From assembly GCA_006383075.2 (NCBI GenBank), contig SMNH02000009.1, forward strand, positions 91,143-155,142: a stretch of 64,000 nt of DNA, written 5' to 3'. The notes under the pieces were generated by a model. That model saw nothing but the letters and a program-made list of their open reading frames with translations. It did no database searches and was not told the DNA's origin. The translations under genes and the position numbers were made by a program. Positions within the stretch are counted from its first letter, which is position 1. Each line of letters opens with the position of its first letter. The DNA is from Kordia sp. TARA_039_SRF (GTDB lineage: Bacteria; Bacteroidota; Bacteroidia; Flavobacteriales; Flavobacteriaceae). Positions 18,628 through 26,925 of this stretch are shown here, piece by piece.

Positions 18628-20091
18628 ATGTTTTTCAATTCATTAGATTTTGCAATCTTTTTTCCAATCGTATTTGTTCTTTATTGGTTTTTTTCAAAAA
18701 ACTTACGCCAAAGAAATATTTTCATTTTAGCTGCGAGTTATTTTTTCTATGGATTTTGGAATTGGAAATTCTTATCTCTAATCATTATCAGTTCATTTGT
18801 AGATTATTTTATTGGAAAAGAATTGTACAAAACTGAAGCCAAAAAGAAGCGAAAACTCCTGTTATATGGAAGCTTACTTGTCAATTTAGGCTTTTTGATT
18901 TACTTCAAGTATTTTAACTTTTTCATAGAAAGCTTTGTGGATGCTTTCAATCTTTTTGGAAAAGAACTACAAATAGAAACATTGAATATTATATTACCTG
19001 TTGGGATTAGCTTCTATACCTTTCAAACACTTAGTTATACCATTGATATTTACAAAGGAAAGCTGAAACCAACCAATGACATTGTTGCATTCTTTACATT
19101 CGTTGCATTCTTTCCACAGTTAGTAGCAGGTCCAATTGAAAGAGCTTCACATTTATTACCTCAATTTTTTAAAAAATATACCTTCAATTACGAGCAAGTA
19201 AAAAGCGGTATCATATTAATGCTATGGGGACTTTTTAAGAAGATGGTTATTGCTGATAGGCTGGCGTTGTTGGTTAATGAAACATACAATAATGTTGGAA
19301 GCTACTCAGGAATAGAATTTATCATCGGTACCATCTTTTTTGCATTTCAGATTTACTGTGATTTCTCAGGGTATTCAGATATTGCTATTGGAATTTCGAG
19401 AACTATGGGATTTGATTTGATGAAAAACTTTGAAAGGCCTTATTTTTCTAAATCCATCACAGAGTTTTGGAGACGATGGCATATTTCCTTATCTACGTGG
19501 TTTAGAGATTATGTGTACATTCCACTAGGAGGAAGTCGAAATGGAAAATACAGAACCTATTTTAACTTGTTTATGGTGTTCTTTATCAGTGGAATATGGC
19601 ACGGTGCGGCAATGACTTTTGTTATTTGGGGAGCTATACACGGAATCATTATCGTATTAGAAAAAGCTACCGGAAAATTTCGAAAAAAGATGTTTGCATC
19701 TATACACCTCACAAAAGACAACGTATTTGGAAAAATATTCTTTATCACAATTACTTTTGTCATAGTATGCTTTGCATGGATATTTTTTAGAGCAAATTCA
19801 TTAAGCGATTCAATGGTGATTATAGAACAAATATTTTCTTTTGGGTCTAGTGGAAAAAGTGTTGTTTCTGAATTAGGATTAAATCAAGTAGAATTTTATG
19901 CTTCGCTGGCATTTATAGTTTTTATGCTGAGCTTTGAATGGAGTCATAAAAAGTGGAATTTAAGTGCGTTACTACAGCAACAAAATATTTTTATTAGATG
20001 GAGCGTGTATACAATCTCTGCTATAGCAATAATTATACTTGGAGTCTATGGCTCTTTCAATGAATCTGAATTTATATACTTTCAATTCTAA
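18628..20091 (+). CDS. MBOAT family O-acyltransferase (AlgI-like)
   Basis: Polytopic inner-membrane protein of 487 residues from the membrane-bound O-acyltransferase family, which passes acyl groups across the membrane for attachment to glycans. Family motifs are present: LPVGISFYTFQTLSYTID, a PYFSKSITEFWRRWHISLST block, and the conserved active-site His at 325 in WHGAAMTFVIWGAIHG. The SGNH-like gene begins 4 nt after the stop, matching the AlgI/AlgJ-type pairing in which the second protein finishes the transfer in the periplasm. Likely role: O-acetylation of the polysaccharide made here. A 213-bp gap and a decayed cysQ copy bracket the pair, suggesting it was inserted. Confidence 0.93.
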   Translation: MFFNSLDFAIFFPIVFVLYWFFSKNLRQRNIFILAASYFFYGFWNWKFLSLIIISSFVDYFIGKELYKTEAKKKRKLLLYGSLLVNLGFLIYFKYFNFFIESFVDAFNLFGKELQIETLNIILPVGISFYTFQTLSYTIDIYKGKLKPTNDIVAFFTFVAFFPQLVAGPIERASHLLPQFFKKYTFNYEQVKSGIILMLWGLFKKMVIADRLALLVNETYNNVGSYSGIEFIIGTIFFAFQIYCDFSGYSDIAIGISRTMGFDLMKNFERPYFSKSITEFWRRWHISLSTWFRDYVYIPLGGSRNGKYRTYFNLFMVFFISGIWHGAAMTFVIWGAIHGIIIVLEKATGKFRKKMFASIHLTKDNVFGKIFFITITFVIVCFAWIFFRANSLSDSMVIIEQIFSFGSSGKSVVSELGLNQVEFYASLAFIVFMLSFEWSHKKWNLSALLQQQNIFIRWSVYTISAIAIIILGVYGSFNESEFIYFQF

Positions 20092-20095
20092 CATT

Positions 20096-21496
20096 ATGAA
20101 AAAACTATTTTTAAAATTATCGTTACTATTTGTAATAGTTTTAGTTTTGTTACAATTAGGAAATAAATTTTTCAAATCTCATAAGGGTTCGGTGAAAACA
20201 TGGCAACAATTCTATGAAAATGAAGAGCCAAAATATGATATTATAATTTCAGGAAATTCCATAGCATATTCTGCATATAATCCTCAAATAATTAACTCCA
20301 AATCAAGCTTAAATACTTTCAATTTGTCCAGTTCATCCATAGGAATTGAACAAGTACTTTATAATTTTAAAGAAATTATAAAGTATAATAAACCGCAGTT
20401 GTTCATCGTAGAAGCACACGCGTTGGATATAACGACAACAAATATAGGTAAACGGTTAAAGTTCAATTATCAGAATATTGACGGACAAAAATTATCGCTG
20501 AATAAATTGAGCAGCATTTACCATGTTTTTGATTCGAAAAGCACAATGGTTGAAGCGATGTTTCCCGTAGTTCGAAATCATAACAAATGGTCAGATTTTG
20601 AGTTTCTAGAAAAGAATGCCAATTATACCTACAGATTTGATAAAAAATTAGGTTACAGAAATTTATCTACCAAAGGATATAAAAAGCGTATTGCAAAAAC
20701 CATTGGCAAAATGCCTAAATCTTACGAAATTCCAGAAGAGAATATACATTTTCTTAAAGAAATAGTTGACTTATGTACTGAAAATGATATAGAATTTTTA
20801 TTGGTAAGAGCTCCTCAAATAAAATATCAATCCGATAAAAAACTTGTCAATCAAATTTACGAGACAACCACAAAACTATGTGAGGAGCTTTCCATAGCAT
20901 ATCTCGATCAGAACTACGGCTACGACAAAGTTGGTTTTAAAGAATCAGAATTCTATGATGCTTTACACTTAAATACAACTGGAGCTACCAAAGCCACGGA
21001 GTTGCTCAGTGAAGCAATTGACAAGAACTTTGCACTTACCAAAAATGAAAATATAGTGCATAAAGTCCCAAATCAGAATACTGATGAAGATCATTATAAA
21101 AACTTTAAAGGACTTCTTGAAAAACCGTTCACACCTATTGAAGGAATTATTATTGACCAAGTATATGTAAAGTATTTTGAAGATGGCACATACAGCTTTT
21201 ATGTATGCTTTGATAAAAAATCAAATACTGAAACAATCTCTAAATACAAACTAGCCATGCAATTCTTCCCCGAAAAAGAAGATATAGCATCTTTGAAAAA
21301 TGCTGCGGAACGAAAAAAAGGACGTATAAGTTTTGGTGCATTATCAGAACCTTACCTAACAAATCAAGAACATCATATACGCGTCATTGATCAAAAGAAA
21401 CTAGACCTCTCCAAGTTTAAATCGTTTGTCATGTATTTGTACAATAGTGAAGAAGTGAGTAAAAAAGTCACCTCAAGAAATGTTAACTTACAATAA
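20096..21496 (+). CDS. SGNH-hydrolase-like O-acylation partner with a C-terminal accessory domain
   Basis: Membrane-anchored periplasmic protein of 466 residues. The ATG at 20096 gives one N-terminal helix (LKLSLLFVIVLVLLQLG); an earlier in-frame ATG overlaps the MBOAT gene. The SGNH part has the nucleophile block IISGNSIAYSAYNP (Ser55) and the Asp-His block FYDALHLNTTGA (D288, H291), so a Ser-His-Asp triad is intact. Residues ~345-466 form a separate domain (TYSFYVCF at 365, KYK at 383-385, YLY at 447-449) that resembles the lipoprotein encoded at 26329-26901. By analogy with AlgX, which adds a carbohydrate-binding module to an SGNH domain, this tail may bind the glycan; that is inference. 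Confidence 0.82.
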   Translation: MKKLFLKLSLLFVIVLVLLQLGNKFFKSHKGSVKTWQQFYENEEPKYDIIISGNSIAYSAYNPQIINSKSSLNTFNLSSSSIGIEQVLYNFKEIIKYNKPQLFIVEAHALDITTTNIGKRLKFNYQNIDGQKLSLNKLSSIYHVFDSKSTMVEAMFPVVRNHNKWSDFEFLEKNANYTYRFDKKLGYRNLSTKGYKKRIAKTIGKMPKSYEIPEENIHFLKEIVDLCTENDIEFLLVRAPQIKYQSDKKLVNQIYETTTKLCEELSIAYLDQNYGYDKVGFKESEFYDALHLNTTGATKATELLSEAIDKNFALTKNENIVHKVPNQNTDEDHYKNFKGLLEKPFTPIEGIIIDQVYVKYFEDGTYSFYVCFDKKSNTETISKYKLAMQFFPEKEDIASLKNAAERKKGRISFGALSEPYLTNQEHHIRVIDQKKLDLSKFKSFVMYLYNSEEVSKKVTSRNVNLQ

Positions 21497-21522
21497 GAAA
21501 TACTACCATAGGGTATATTATT

Positions 21523-21591
21523 GAAACGGTAAACATTAAAATACAACAAAAAAAATCTACTAAATCTCTGGCTTCTTGTTCGAAAAGTAGG
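21523..21591 (+). pseudogene. decayed duplicate of the cysQ 3' end
   Basis: From 21542 to 21591, 45 of 50 nt match the cysQ 3' end (18361-18410), and a looser match reaches back to 21523 with a 2-nt deletion. The reading frame is broken and no gene uses it. It lies 26 nt after the SGNH-like gene, so the MBOAT/SGNH pair is bracketed by two cysQ ends. This marks a past insertion or allele exchange at cysQ. Confidence 0.8.
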
Positions 21592-21602
21592 ATAATAAAA
21601 AA

Positions 21603-21637
21603 GGGGAATTAACCCTTTCCAAAAAGGGTATTTCCCC
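21603..21637. other. strong two-part hairpin upstream of wbpP
   Basis: GGGGAA (21603-21608) pairs with TTCCCC (21632-21637), and ACCCTT (21612-21617) with AAGGGT (21624-21629), separated by a small internal loop. There is no T-run after it, so it is not a classic terminator. It may be a processing site, an attenuator or a weak terminator for the preceding pair. Confidence 0.55.
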
Positions 21638-21675
21638 AGAAAAGTCAATTATTTCCTAGACTTATAATTTTTAGC

Positions 21676-21683
21676 TAGTTTTG
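21676..21683 (+). promoter_or_regulatory. candidate -7 box for the wbpP-tviB-wecBC run
   Basis: TAGTTTTG matches TAnnTTTG and ends 17 nt before the ATG at 21701, nearly the same spacing as upstream of DUF6909. It suggests a fresh transcription start inside the cluster. Confidence 0.45.
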
Positions 21684-21700
21684 CAGCGAATAATAGCAAC

Positions 21701-22696
21701 ATGTATCAAGAAGCATATTACCCAACACACCTACATACGCACAGTTTTTTAATCACGGGAGGCGCAGGATTTATTGGTGCCAATTTGGTGGAATATTTAC
21801 TGAAACACAACGCCAAAAAAGTACGTGTATTAGATAACTTGGCAACAGGTTTTAAACACAATATTAGCGAATTTGAATCACATCCAAATTTTGAATTTAT
21901 TCAAGGCGATATTCGCGATTTGGAAACCTGTAAAAACGCTGTCGCGGGAATGGACTTTGTGCTACACCAAGCGGCGTTAGGCTCTGTACCGCGTTCGTTC
22001 AACGATCCAGTTTCTACGAATGAAGTCAATATTTCAGGATTCTTAAACATGTTACTAGCTTCGCGTGATGCAGGCGTACAACGTATGGTATATGCTGCTT
22101 CTTCAAGTACATATGGCGATAGCAAAGCATTGCCAAAACAAGAAGAAATCATCGGAAAACCTTTGTCGCCGTATGCGATTACCAAGTATGTCAACGAATT
22201 GTATGCAGACAATTTTTCAACACATTTTGACTTTCATACCGTCGGATTGCGATACTTTAATGTTTTTGGACCAAAACAAAATGTGAAAGGCGCGTATGCA
22301 GCCGTAATTCCGCTATTTTTCAATGCTGGAATACATAACACAAACGTAACAATCAATGGTGACGGAAATCAAACAAGAGATTTTACTTTTGTCGAAAATG
22401 TAGTACAGGCGAATATGAAGGCGTTATTTGCAGAAATTACACAGCATGAAGTAGTTAACGTAGCTGTGGGCAATCGCATCAGCGTAAACGATTTGTGGAA
22501 AAATATTAAAGACATCACAAAAAGTACGGTAGAAGCGCATCATGGTGAAAGTAGAATAGGAGACGTACGCGATTCACTAGCCGATATTTCAAAAGCAAAA
22601 AAAATATTAGGATACGAGCCAACATATACAGTTCGTGATGGTTTAGCTATTACACACGACTTTTTTAAACAACAAGCAGCAACCAATGACAAATAA
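21701..22696 (+). CDS. UDP-N-acetylglucosamine 4-epimerase (WbpP/TviC-like)
   Basis: Extended SDR protein of 331 residues predicted to interconvert UDP-GlcNAc and UDP-GalNAc. Motifs: [44 protein letters not shown], the catalytic SPYAITKYVNELYAD, and GLRYFNVFGPKQN followed by GAYAAVIPLF. The SVPRS and PYA-TKYVNELYA blocks are closest to WbpP of Pseudomonas and TviC of Salmonella Vi antigen. It overlaps the next gene, a TviB/WbpO-type dehydrogenase, by 11 nt. In the Vi and serotype O6 pathways the same two enzymes make UDP-GalNAcA. Substrate preference is inferred from motif and partner. Confidence 0.88.
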   Translation: MYQEAYYPTHLHTHSFLITGGAGFIGANLVEYLLKHNAKKVRVLDNLATGFKHNISEFESHPNFEFIQGDIRDLETCKNAVAGMDFVLHQAALGSVPRSFNDPVSTNEVNISGFLNMLLASRDAGVQRMVYAASSSTYGDSKALPKQEEIIGKPLSPYAITKYVNELYADNFSTHFDFHTVGLRYFNVFGPKQNVKGAYAAVIPLFFNAGIHNTNVTINGDGNQTRDFTFVENVVQANMKALFAEITQHEVVNVAVGNRISVNDLWKNIKDITKSTVEAHHGESRIGDVRDSLADISKAKKILGYEPTYTVRDGLAITHDFFKQQAATNDK

Positions 22697-23945
22697 AATA
22701 CTTTCCATAATAGGATTAGGATATGTTGGATTGCCATTGGCTGTCGAATTCAGCAAAAAAGGATATCAAGTCATCGGATTTGACATCAATGCGGCGCGTG
22801 TTGAAGAATTACAACAAGGAAAAGATCATACGCTAGAAGTAAGCGAAGCAGAATTGCAAGAAGCTTCCAGCTTACAATACAGCTGCAAAGCAGAAGATAT
22901 TGCACAAGCAAATGTCTATATCGTAACAGTTCCAACGCCAATTACAGAGCATAAATTTCCAGATTTAACGCCAATTGAAGCGGCTTCAAGCTTAGTTGGT
23001 TCGGTATTAAAAAAAGGAGATATTGTCATTTATGAATCTACCGTGTTTCCAGGTTGTACCGAAGAAGTTTGTGTACCAATTTTAGAAGCGCAAAGCGGAT
23101 TAAGCTTTAATGAAGATTTCTTTTGTGGGTATTCTCCCGAAAGAATCAATCCTGGAGATAAAAAACATCGAGTGAATAACATTGTCAAAGTGACTTCAGG
23201 AAGTACGCCTGAAATTGCAGAAACGATTGACGAACTCTACAAAAGCATTGTGACGGTTGGTACGTACAAAGCATCTTCCATCAAAGTTGCGGAAGCTGCT
23301 AAAGTGATTGAAAACTCTCAGCGCGACATCAACATTGCATTTGTCAACGAATTGGCATTGATTTTTGGAAAACTAGGTATTGACACACACGAAGTACTAG
23401 AAGCTGCGGGAACCAAGTGGAATTTTCTACCGTTTACACCAGGTTTGGTTGGCGGACATTGCATTGGCGTAGATCCGTATTATTTAACACACAAAGCCAA
23501 AAGTGTAGGATACCTTCCGCAAGTTATTTTAGCAGGAAGAAAAATAAACGATAATATGGGCAAATACATTGCAGAACGCGTGGTAAAGCTCATGATAAAA
23601 CAAGAAAAACTCATCAAAGGCGCTAAAGTGACTATATTGGGAATTACGTTCAAAGAAAACTGTCCCGATATTAGAAACACGCGCGTTATTGACATTGTAC
23701 ATGAGTTGGAAGAATATGGAATTGAAGTTGAGGTATTTGATGACAACGTCAACGCTTCTGAAGTAAAAACAGCATACAATATTGACTTGGTTTCGTCTAT
23801 TTCAAACGACACTAGAGCGATTATTTTGGCAGTTGCGCATAAAAGTTTCAATAAAATTGACGTAACTCCCTTTTTTAAAGCAGGATGTATTATTTTTGAC
23901 GCGAAAAATTTCTTCCCAAAACCAATAGTAACCGAAAGATTATAG
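22686..23945 (+). CDS. UDP-GlcNAc/GalNAc 6-dehydrogenase (WbpO/TviB-like)
   Basis: Nucleotide-sugar 6-dehydrogenase of 419 residues that oxidises the C6 of a UDP-HexNAc to a uronic acid using NAD twice. Motifs: IIGLGYVGLPLAVEFSKKGY at the N-terminus, the mid domain YESTVFPGCTEEVC, FCGYSPERINPGD, and the catalytic cysteine in PGLVGGHCIGVDPYYLT. The ESTVFPG and SPERINPGDK blocks point to the TviB/WbpO/VipA group rather than Ugd. It overlaps the preceding epimerase by 11 nt, so the pair probably delivers UDP-GalNAcA. wecB follows after 34 nt. Confidence 0.9.
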   Translation: MTNKILSIIGLGYVGLPLAVEFSKKGYQVIGFDINAARVEELQQGKDHTLEVSEAELQEASSLQYSCKAEDIAQANVYIVTVPTPITEHKFPDLTPIEAASSLVGSVLKKGDIVIYESTVFPGCTEEVCVPILEAQSGLSFNEDFFCGYSPERINPGDKKHRVNNIVKVTSGSTPEIAETIDELYKSIVTVGTYKASSIKVAEAAKVIENSQRDINIAFVNELALIFGKLGIDTHEVLEAAGTKWNFLPFTPGLVGGHCIGVDPYYLTHKAKSVGYLPQVILAGRKINDNMGKYIAERVVKLMIKQEKLIKGAKVTILGITFKENCPDIRNTRVIDIVHELEEYGIEVEVFDDNVNASEVKTAYNIDLVSSISNDTRAIILAVAHKSFNKIDVTPFFKAGCIIFDAKNFFPKPIVTERL

Positions 23946-23979
23946 CCGTAATACTAAATAAAAGAACAAAAACAAACTG

Positions 23980-25107
23980 ATGAAAAAAAACCTAATTGTA
24001 TTTGGTACACGACCAGAAGCCATCAAAATGGCACCACTGGTAAAAGAATTTTTAAAACACCAAGACACTTTTGAAACAAAAGTTTGCATCACGGCACAGC
24101 ACAGAGAAATGCTAGATCAGGTACTTTCATTCTTTGAAATCACACCAGATTATGATTTGGATCTTATGAAACCGAATCAGAATTTATATGGACTTACGTC
24201 AGATATCATCATGAATTTAAAACCTGTGTTGGAAGATTTTCAACCAGATTACGTATACGTTCACGGAGATACAACTACGACAATGGCAACGAGTATTGCA
24301 GCCTTTTATTCAGGCGCCAAAGTATGTCACGTAGAAGCTGGCTTGCGAACGTTTAATAAGCGTTCTCCATTTCCAGAAGAAATCAATCGCTGTGTAACGG
24401 GAAGTATTTGTGATTATCACTTTTCTCCAACAGAAACTTCAAAAAACAATCTGCTCAACGAAAATGTAGCAGATGAAAACATATTAATCACTGGAAATAC
24501 GGTTATTGATGCGTTGCATTTTAGTGCAGCCAAAGTAAAATCAGACGGTTTCCAAGACCAAGAAATCGAAGACGTAAAAGAAGTTTTAGACACGTCAAAG
24601 CGCTTGATTTTGGTGACGGGACATCGTAGGGAAAATCACGGGCAAGGATTTATCAATATTTGTACAGCATTAAAACAGATTGCCACTAATCATCCAGACA
24701 CGCAAATCATTTACCCTGTACACTTAAATCCAAACGTACAAAAGCCAGTTTACGAATTATTAGCTGATATTGATAATGTAAAATTGATCAATCCGTTATC
24801 GTATCCTGCATTTGTATGGTTAATGGACAAATCGCACATCATCATTACAGATAGTGGCGGCGTACAGGAAGAAGCACCTAGTTTAGGAAAGCCAGTATTG
24901 GTAATGCGTGATACTACCGAGCGCCCAGAAGCAGTTGATGCAGGAACCGTTTTATTGGTAGGAACCGATACTGAAAAAATTATCAGTGAAGCAAACAAAT
25001 TACTAACAGACGAATCATCATATCACAAAATGAGCAAATTGCACAATCCGTATGGAGACGGAACAGCTTGTGATAAGATTGTAACATACATGTCAAAATT
25101 ACACTAA
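23980..25107 (+). CDS. wecB: UDP-N-acetylglucosamine 2-epimerase (non-hydrolysing)
   Basis: Cytosolic enzyme of 375 residues converting UDP-GlcNAc to UDP-ManNAc. Signatures: VFGTRPEAIKMAPLVKEF at the N-terminus, VHGDTTTTMATSIAAFY, CHVEAGLRTFNK, and the UDP-binding TDSGGVQEEAPSLGKPVLVM followed by DTTERPEA. The length is that of WecB/MnaA. It is followed after 5 nt by wecC; the pair makes UDP-ManNAcA. Confidence 0.95.
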   Translation: MKKNLIVFGTRPEAIKMAPLVKEFLKHQDTFETKVCITAQHREMLDQVLSFFEITPDYDLDLMKPNQNLYGLTSDIIMNLKPVLEDFQPDYVYVHGDTTTTMATSIAAFYSGAKVCHVEAGLRTFNKRSPFPEEINRCVTGSICDYHFSPTETSKNNLLNENVADENILITGNTVIDALHFSAAKVKSDGFQDQEIEDVKEVLDTSKRLILVTGHRRENHGQGFINICTALKQIATNHPDTQIIYPVHLNPNVQKPVYELLADIDNVKLINPLSYPAFVWLMDKSHIIITDSGGVQEEAPSLGKPVLVMRDTTERPEAVDAGTVLLVGTDTEKIISEANKLLTDESSYHKMSKLHNPYGDGTACDKIVTYMSKLH

Positions 25108-25112
25108 AAATC

Positions 25113-26318
25113 ATGGGAACTAACAAACCAAGCGTTGTAATGGTAGGTTTAGGATATATTGGACTTCCTACAGCAGCGTTAATAGCAAGTAAAGAAATAA
25201 AAGTAACAGGAGTTGATATTCATCAACACGTAGTAGATACTATTAACAAAGGAGAAATCCACATTGTAGAGCCAGACTTAGATGGTTTGGTGCATCATGT
25301 CGTAAAAGAAGGATATTTAACAGCAAGTACTCAACCTGTAGAAGCAGATGTGTATTTAATTGCCGTACCAACACCTTTTAAAGGCGATTACGAACCAGAT
25401 ATTTCGTATGTAGAATCGGCAACAAGAGCATTGTTACCAACCTTGAAAGAAGGTGCGTTGGTTATTGTAGAATCGACAAGTCCTGTTGGAACTACCGAAA
25501 AAATGCAAAAAGTCATTGAAACGGAACGTCCTGAGTTGAAAGGAAAAATATATATGGCGTATTGCCCAGAGCGTGTATTGCCTGGAAATGTTATTTACGA
25601 ATTGGAGCACAACGATAGAGCTATTGGCGGAATCAATCCAGAATCGACAGAGAAAGCGGTAGCATTTTACAGACATTTTGTAAAAGGAACTTTGCATAAA
25701 ACCAACTCTAAAACGGCAGAAATGTGTAAGTTGGTTGAAAACTCATCAAGAGACGTTCAAATTGCATTTGCTAACGAATTATCTATGATTTGTGATGAAG
25801 CTGGTATCAATGTATGGGAATTGATCAATTTAGCCAACAAACATCCACGTGTCAACATTTTACAACCTGGAACGGGCGTTGGTGGACACTGTATTGCAGT
25901 AGATCCTTGGTTTATTGTTTCTGAATTTCCAGCGCAAGCAAAAATTATTCGTTCTGCACGAGAAATCAACAATTACAAAACAGAATGGGCAATTGAAAAG
26001 GTGAAAAATACAGCCTTACAATTTAAAATTGACAATGGAAGAGATGCAAAAATCGCGTGTATGGGATTGGCATTTAAACCAAATATTGACGATTTAAGAG
26101 AATCGCCAGCATTGCAAGTGGTTGACAAGCTTTCTATCGATGGCTTTCAGGTACTTGCAGTAGAACCGAACATTAAAGAACACGAAAACTATACCATCTA
26201 CGATATGGAAGATGCTATAGCACAAGCAGATATTATTGTATATTTGGTTGCGCATAGAGAGTTTGCAAATACTGAAAAGGTAAAACAAACGTTAGACTTT
26301 TGTGGAATATTTAAATAA
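25113..26318 (+). CDS. wecC: UDP-N-acetyl-D-mannosamine dehydrogenase
   Basis: NAD-dependent 6-dehydrogenase of 401 residues producing UDP-ManNAcA. Motifs: VMVGLGYIGLPTAALIASKE, VIVESTSPVGTTEKM, YCPERVLPGNVIYEL, and the catalytic cysteine block GTGVGGHCIAVDPWFIV. The CPERVLPG and GVGGHCIAVDPWF versions are the WecC form, distinct from the TviB-like and Ugd-like dehydrogenases also present in this cluster. It is paired with wecB (5 nt apart) and ends the upstream sugar-nucleotide block. Confidence 0.94.
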   Translation: MGTNKPSVVMVGLGYIGLPTAALIASKEIKVTGVDIHQHVVDTINKGEIHIVEPDLDGLVHHVVKEGYLTASTQPVEADVYLIAVPTPFKGDYEPDISYVESATRALLPTLKEGALVIVESTSPVGTTEKMQKVIETERPELKGKIYMAYCPERVLPGNVIYELEHNDRAIGGINPESTEKAVAFYRHFVKGTLHKTNSKTAEMCKLVENSSRDVQIAFANELSMICDEAGINVWELINLANKHPRVNILQPGTGVGGHCIAVDPWFIVSEFPAQAKIIRSAREINNYKTEWAIEKVKNTALQFKIDNGRDAKIACMGLAFKPNIDDLRESPALQVVDKLSIDGFQVLAVEPNIKEHENYTIYDMEDAIAQADIIVYLVAHREFANTEKVKQTLDFCGIFK

Positions 26319-26328
26319 TAAACATACA

Positions 26329-26901
26329 ATGAAAATTATGAAAAAAGCATTTATATTAGTTCTTGGTCTTTTTCTAGTGGCTTGCGGGTCAGAAGAAAAA
26401 AAGAAAAACAGCGAACCAATAGATAAAGACAAAACTAAAACTGAAGAGGTAAATAAAGAGGATACAAAACAATATCCTAAAGTAGAAAAGCAGTATCCTG
26501 TAAATATGAATATTATTTACAGCGGTGGATATCTTTTTGACGAAAAAATCCAGTTAGAGGAAATTGCAGTTGTTGCAACAGAAAAAGCAAATACATACGA
26601 TCTTGTAATGTTTTTTAATAATAAAGCAACAGATTATGAGGTGTTAGAAAAGTATAAAGTAGGACTTATTTTATACCCTAATGACCCTAGCAAATTAGAA
26701 TCTGATAGTGATAAAGCAGCTAAAAAGAAAAAATTTGGAAAGCCTGCTGATGTAAAAATGTTAGAGACGGAACATGTTATTGTGTTAGATGATATTGAAG
26801 TAGCACCAAAAGACTTCAAACAAATAAAAATATATTTATATGACTCTAAAGGTGTTTTAAATAAAAACTTCTTGAAGTTAACCAATACTGTTTTTCCATA
26901 A
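26329..26901 (+). CDS. lipoprotein sharing a domain with the SGNH-like protein
   Basis: A 190-residue lipoprotein. The ATG at 26329 (10 nt after wecC) is used; MKKAF at 26338 is an alternative. The signal is KKAFILVLGLFLVAC with the acceptor Cys at 19, followed by a Lys/Glu-rich linker (20-55). The folded part (about 58-187) has no family I know. It resembles residues ~345-466 of the SGNH-like protein at 20096: TY then KYK about 18 residues later (89-90, 108-110), P at 117, AA-KKKK at 130-135, EHxI at 148-151, D at 154, FK at 163-164, and IYLYDS at 168-173 all fall in the same order. Likely acts at the outer membrane or periplasm in glycan modification or surface display; this is inference. 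Confidence 0.72.
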   Translation: MKIMKKAFILVLGLFLVACGSEEKKKNSEPIDKDKTKTEEVNKEDTKQYPKVEKQYPVNMNIIYSGGYLFDEKIQLEEIAVVATEKANTYDLVMFFNNKATDYEVLEKYKVGLILYPNDPSKLESDSDKAAKKKKFGKPADVKMLETEHVIVLDDIEVAPKDFKQIKIYLYDSKGVLNKNFLKLTNTVFP

Positions 26902-26925
26902 TTCACTCATAAAATACTACGGATC

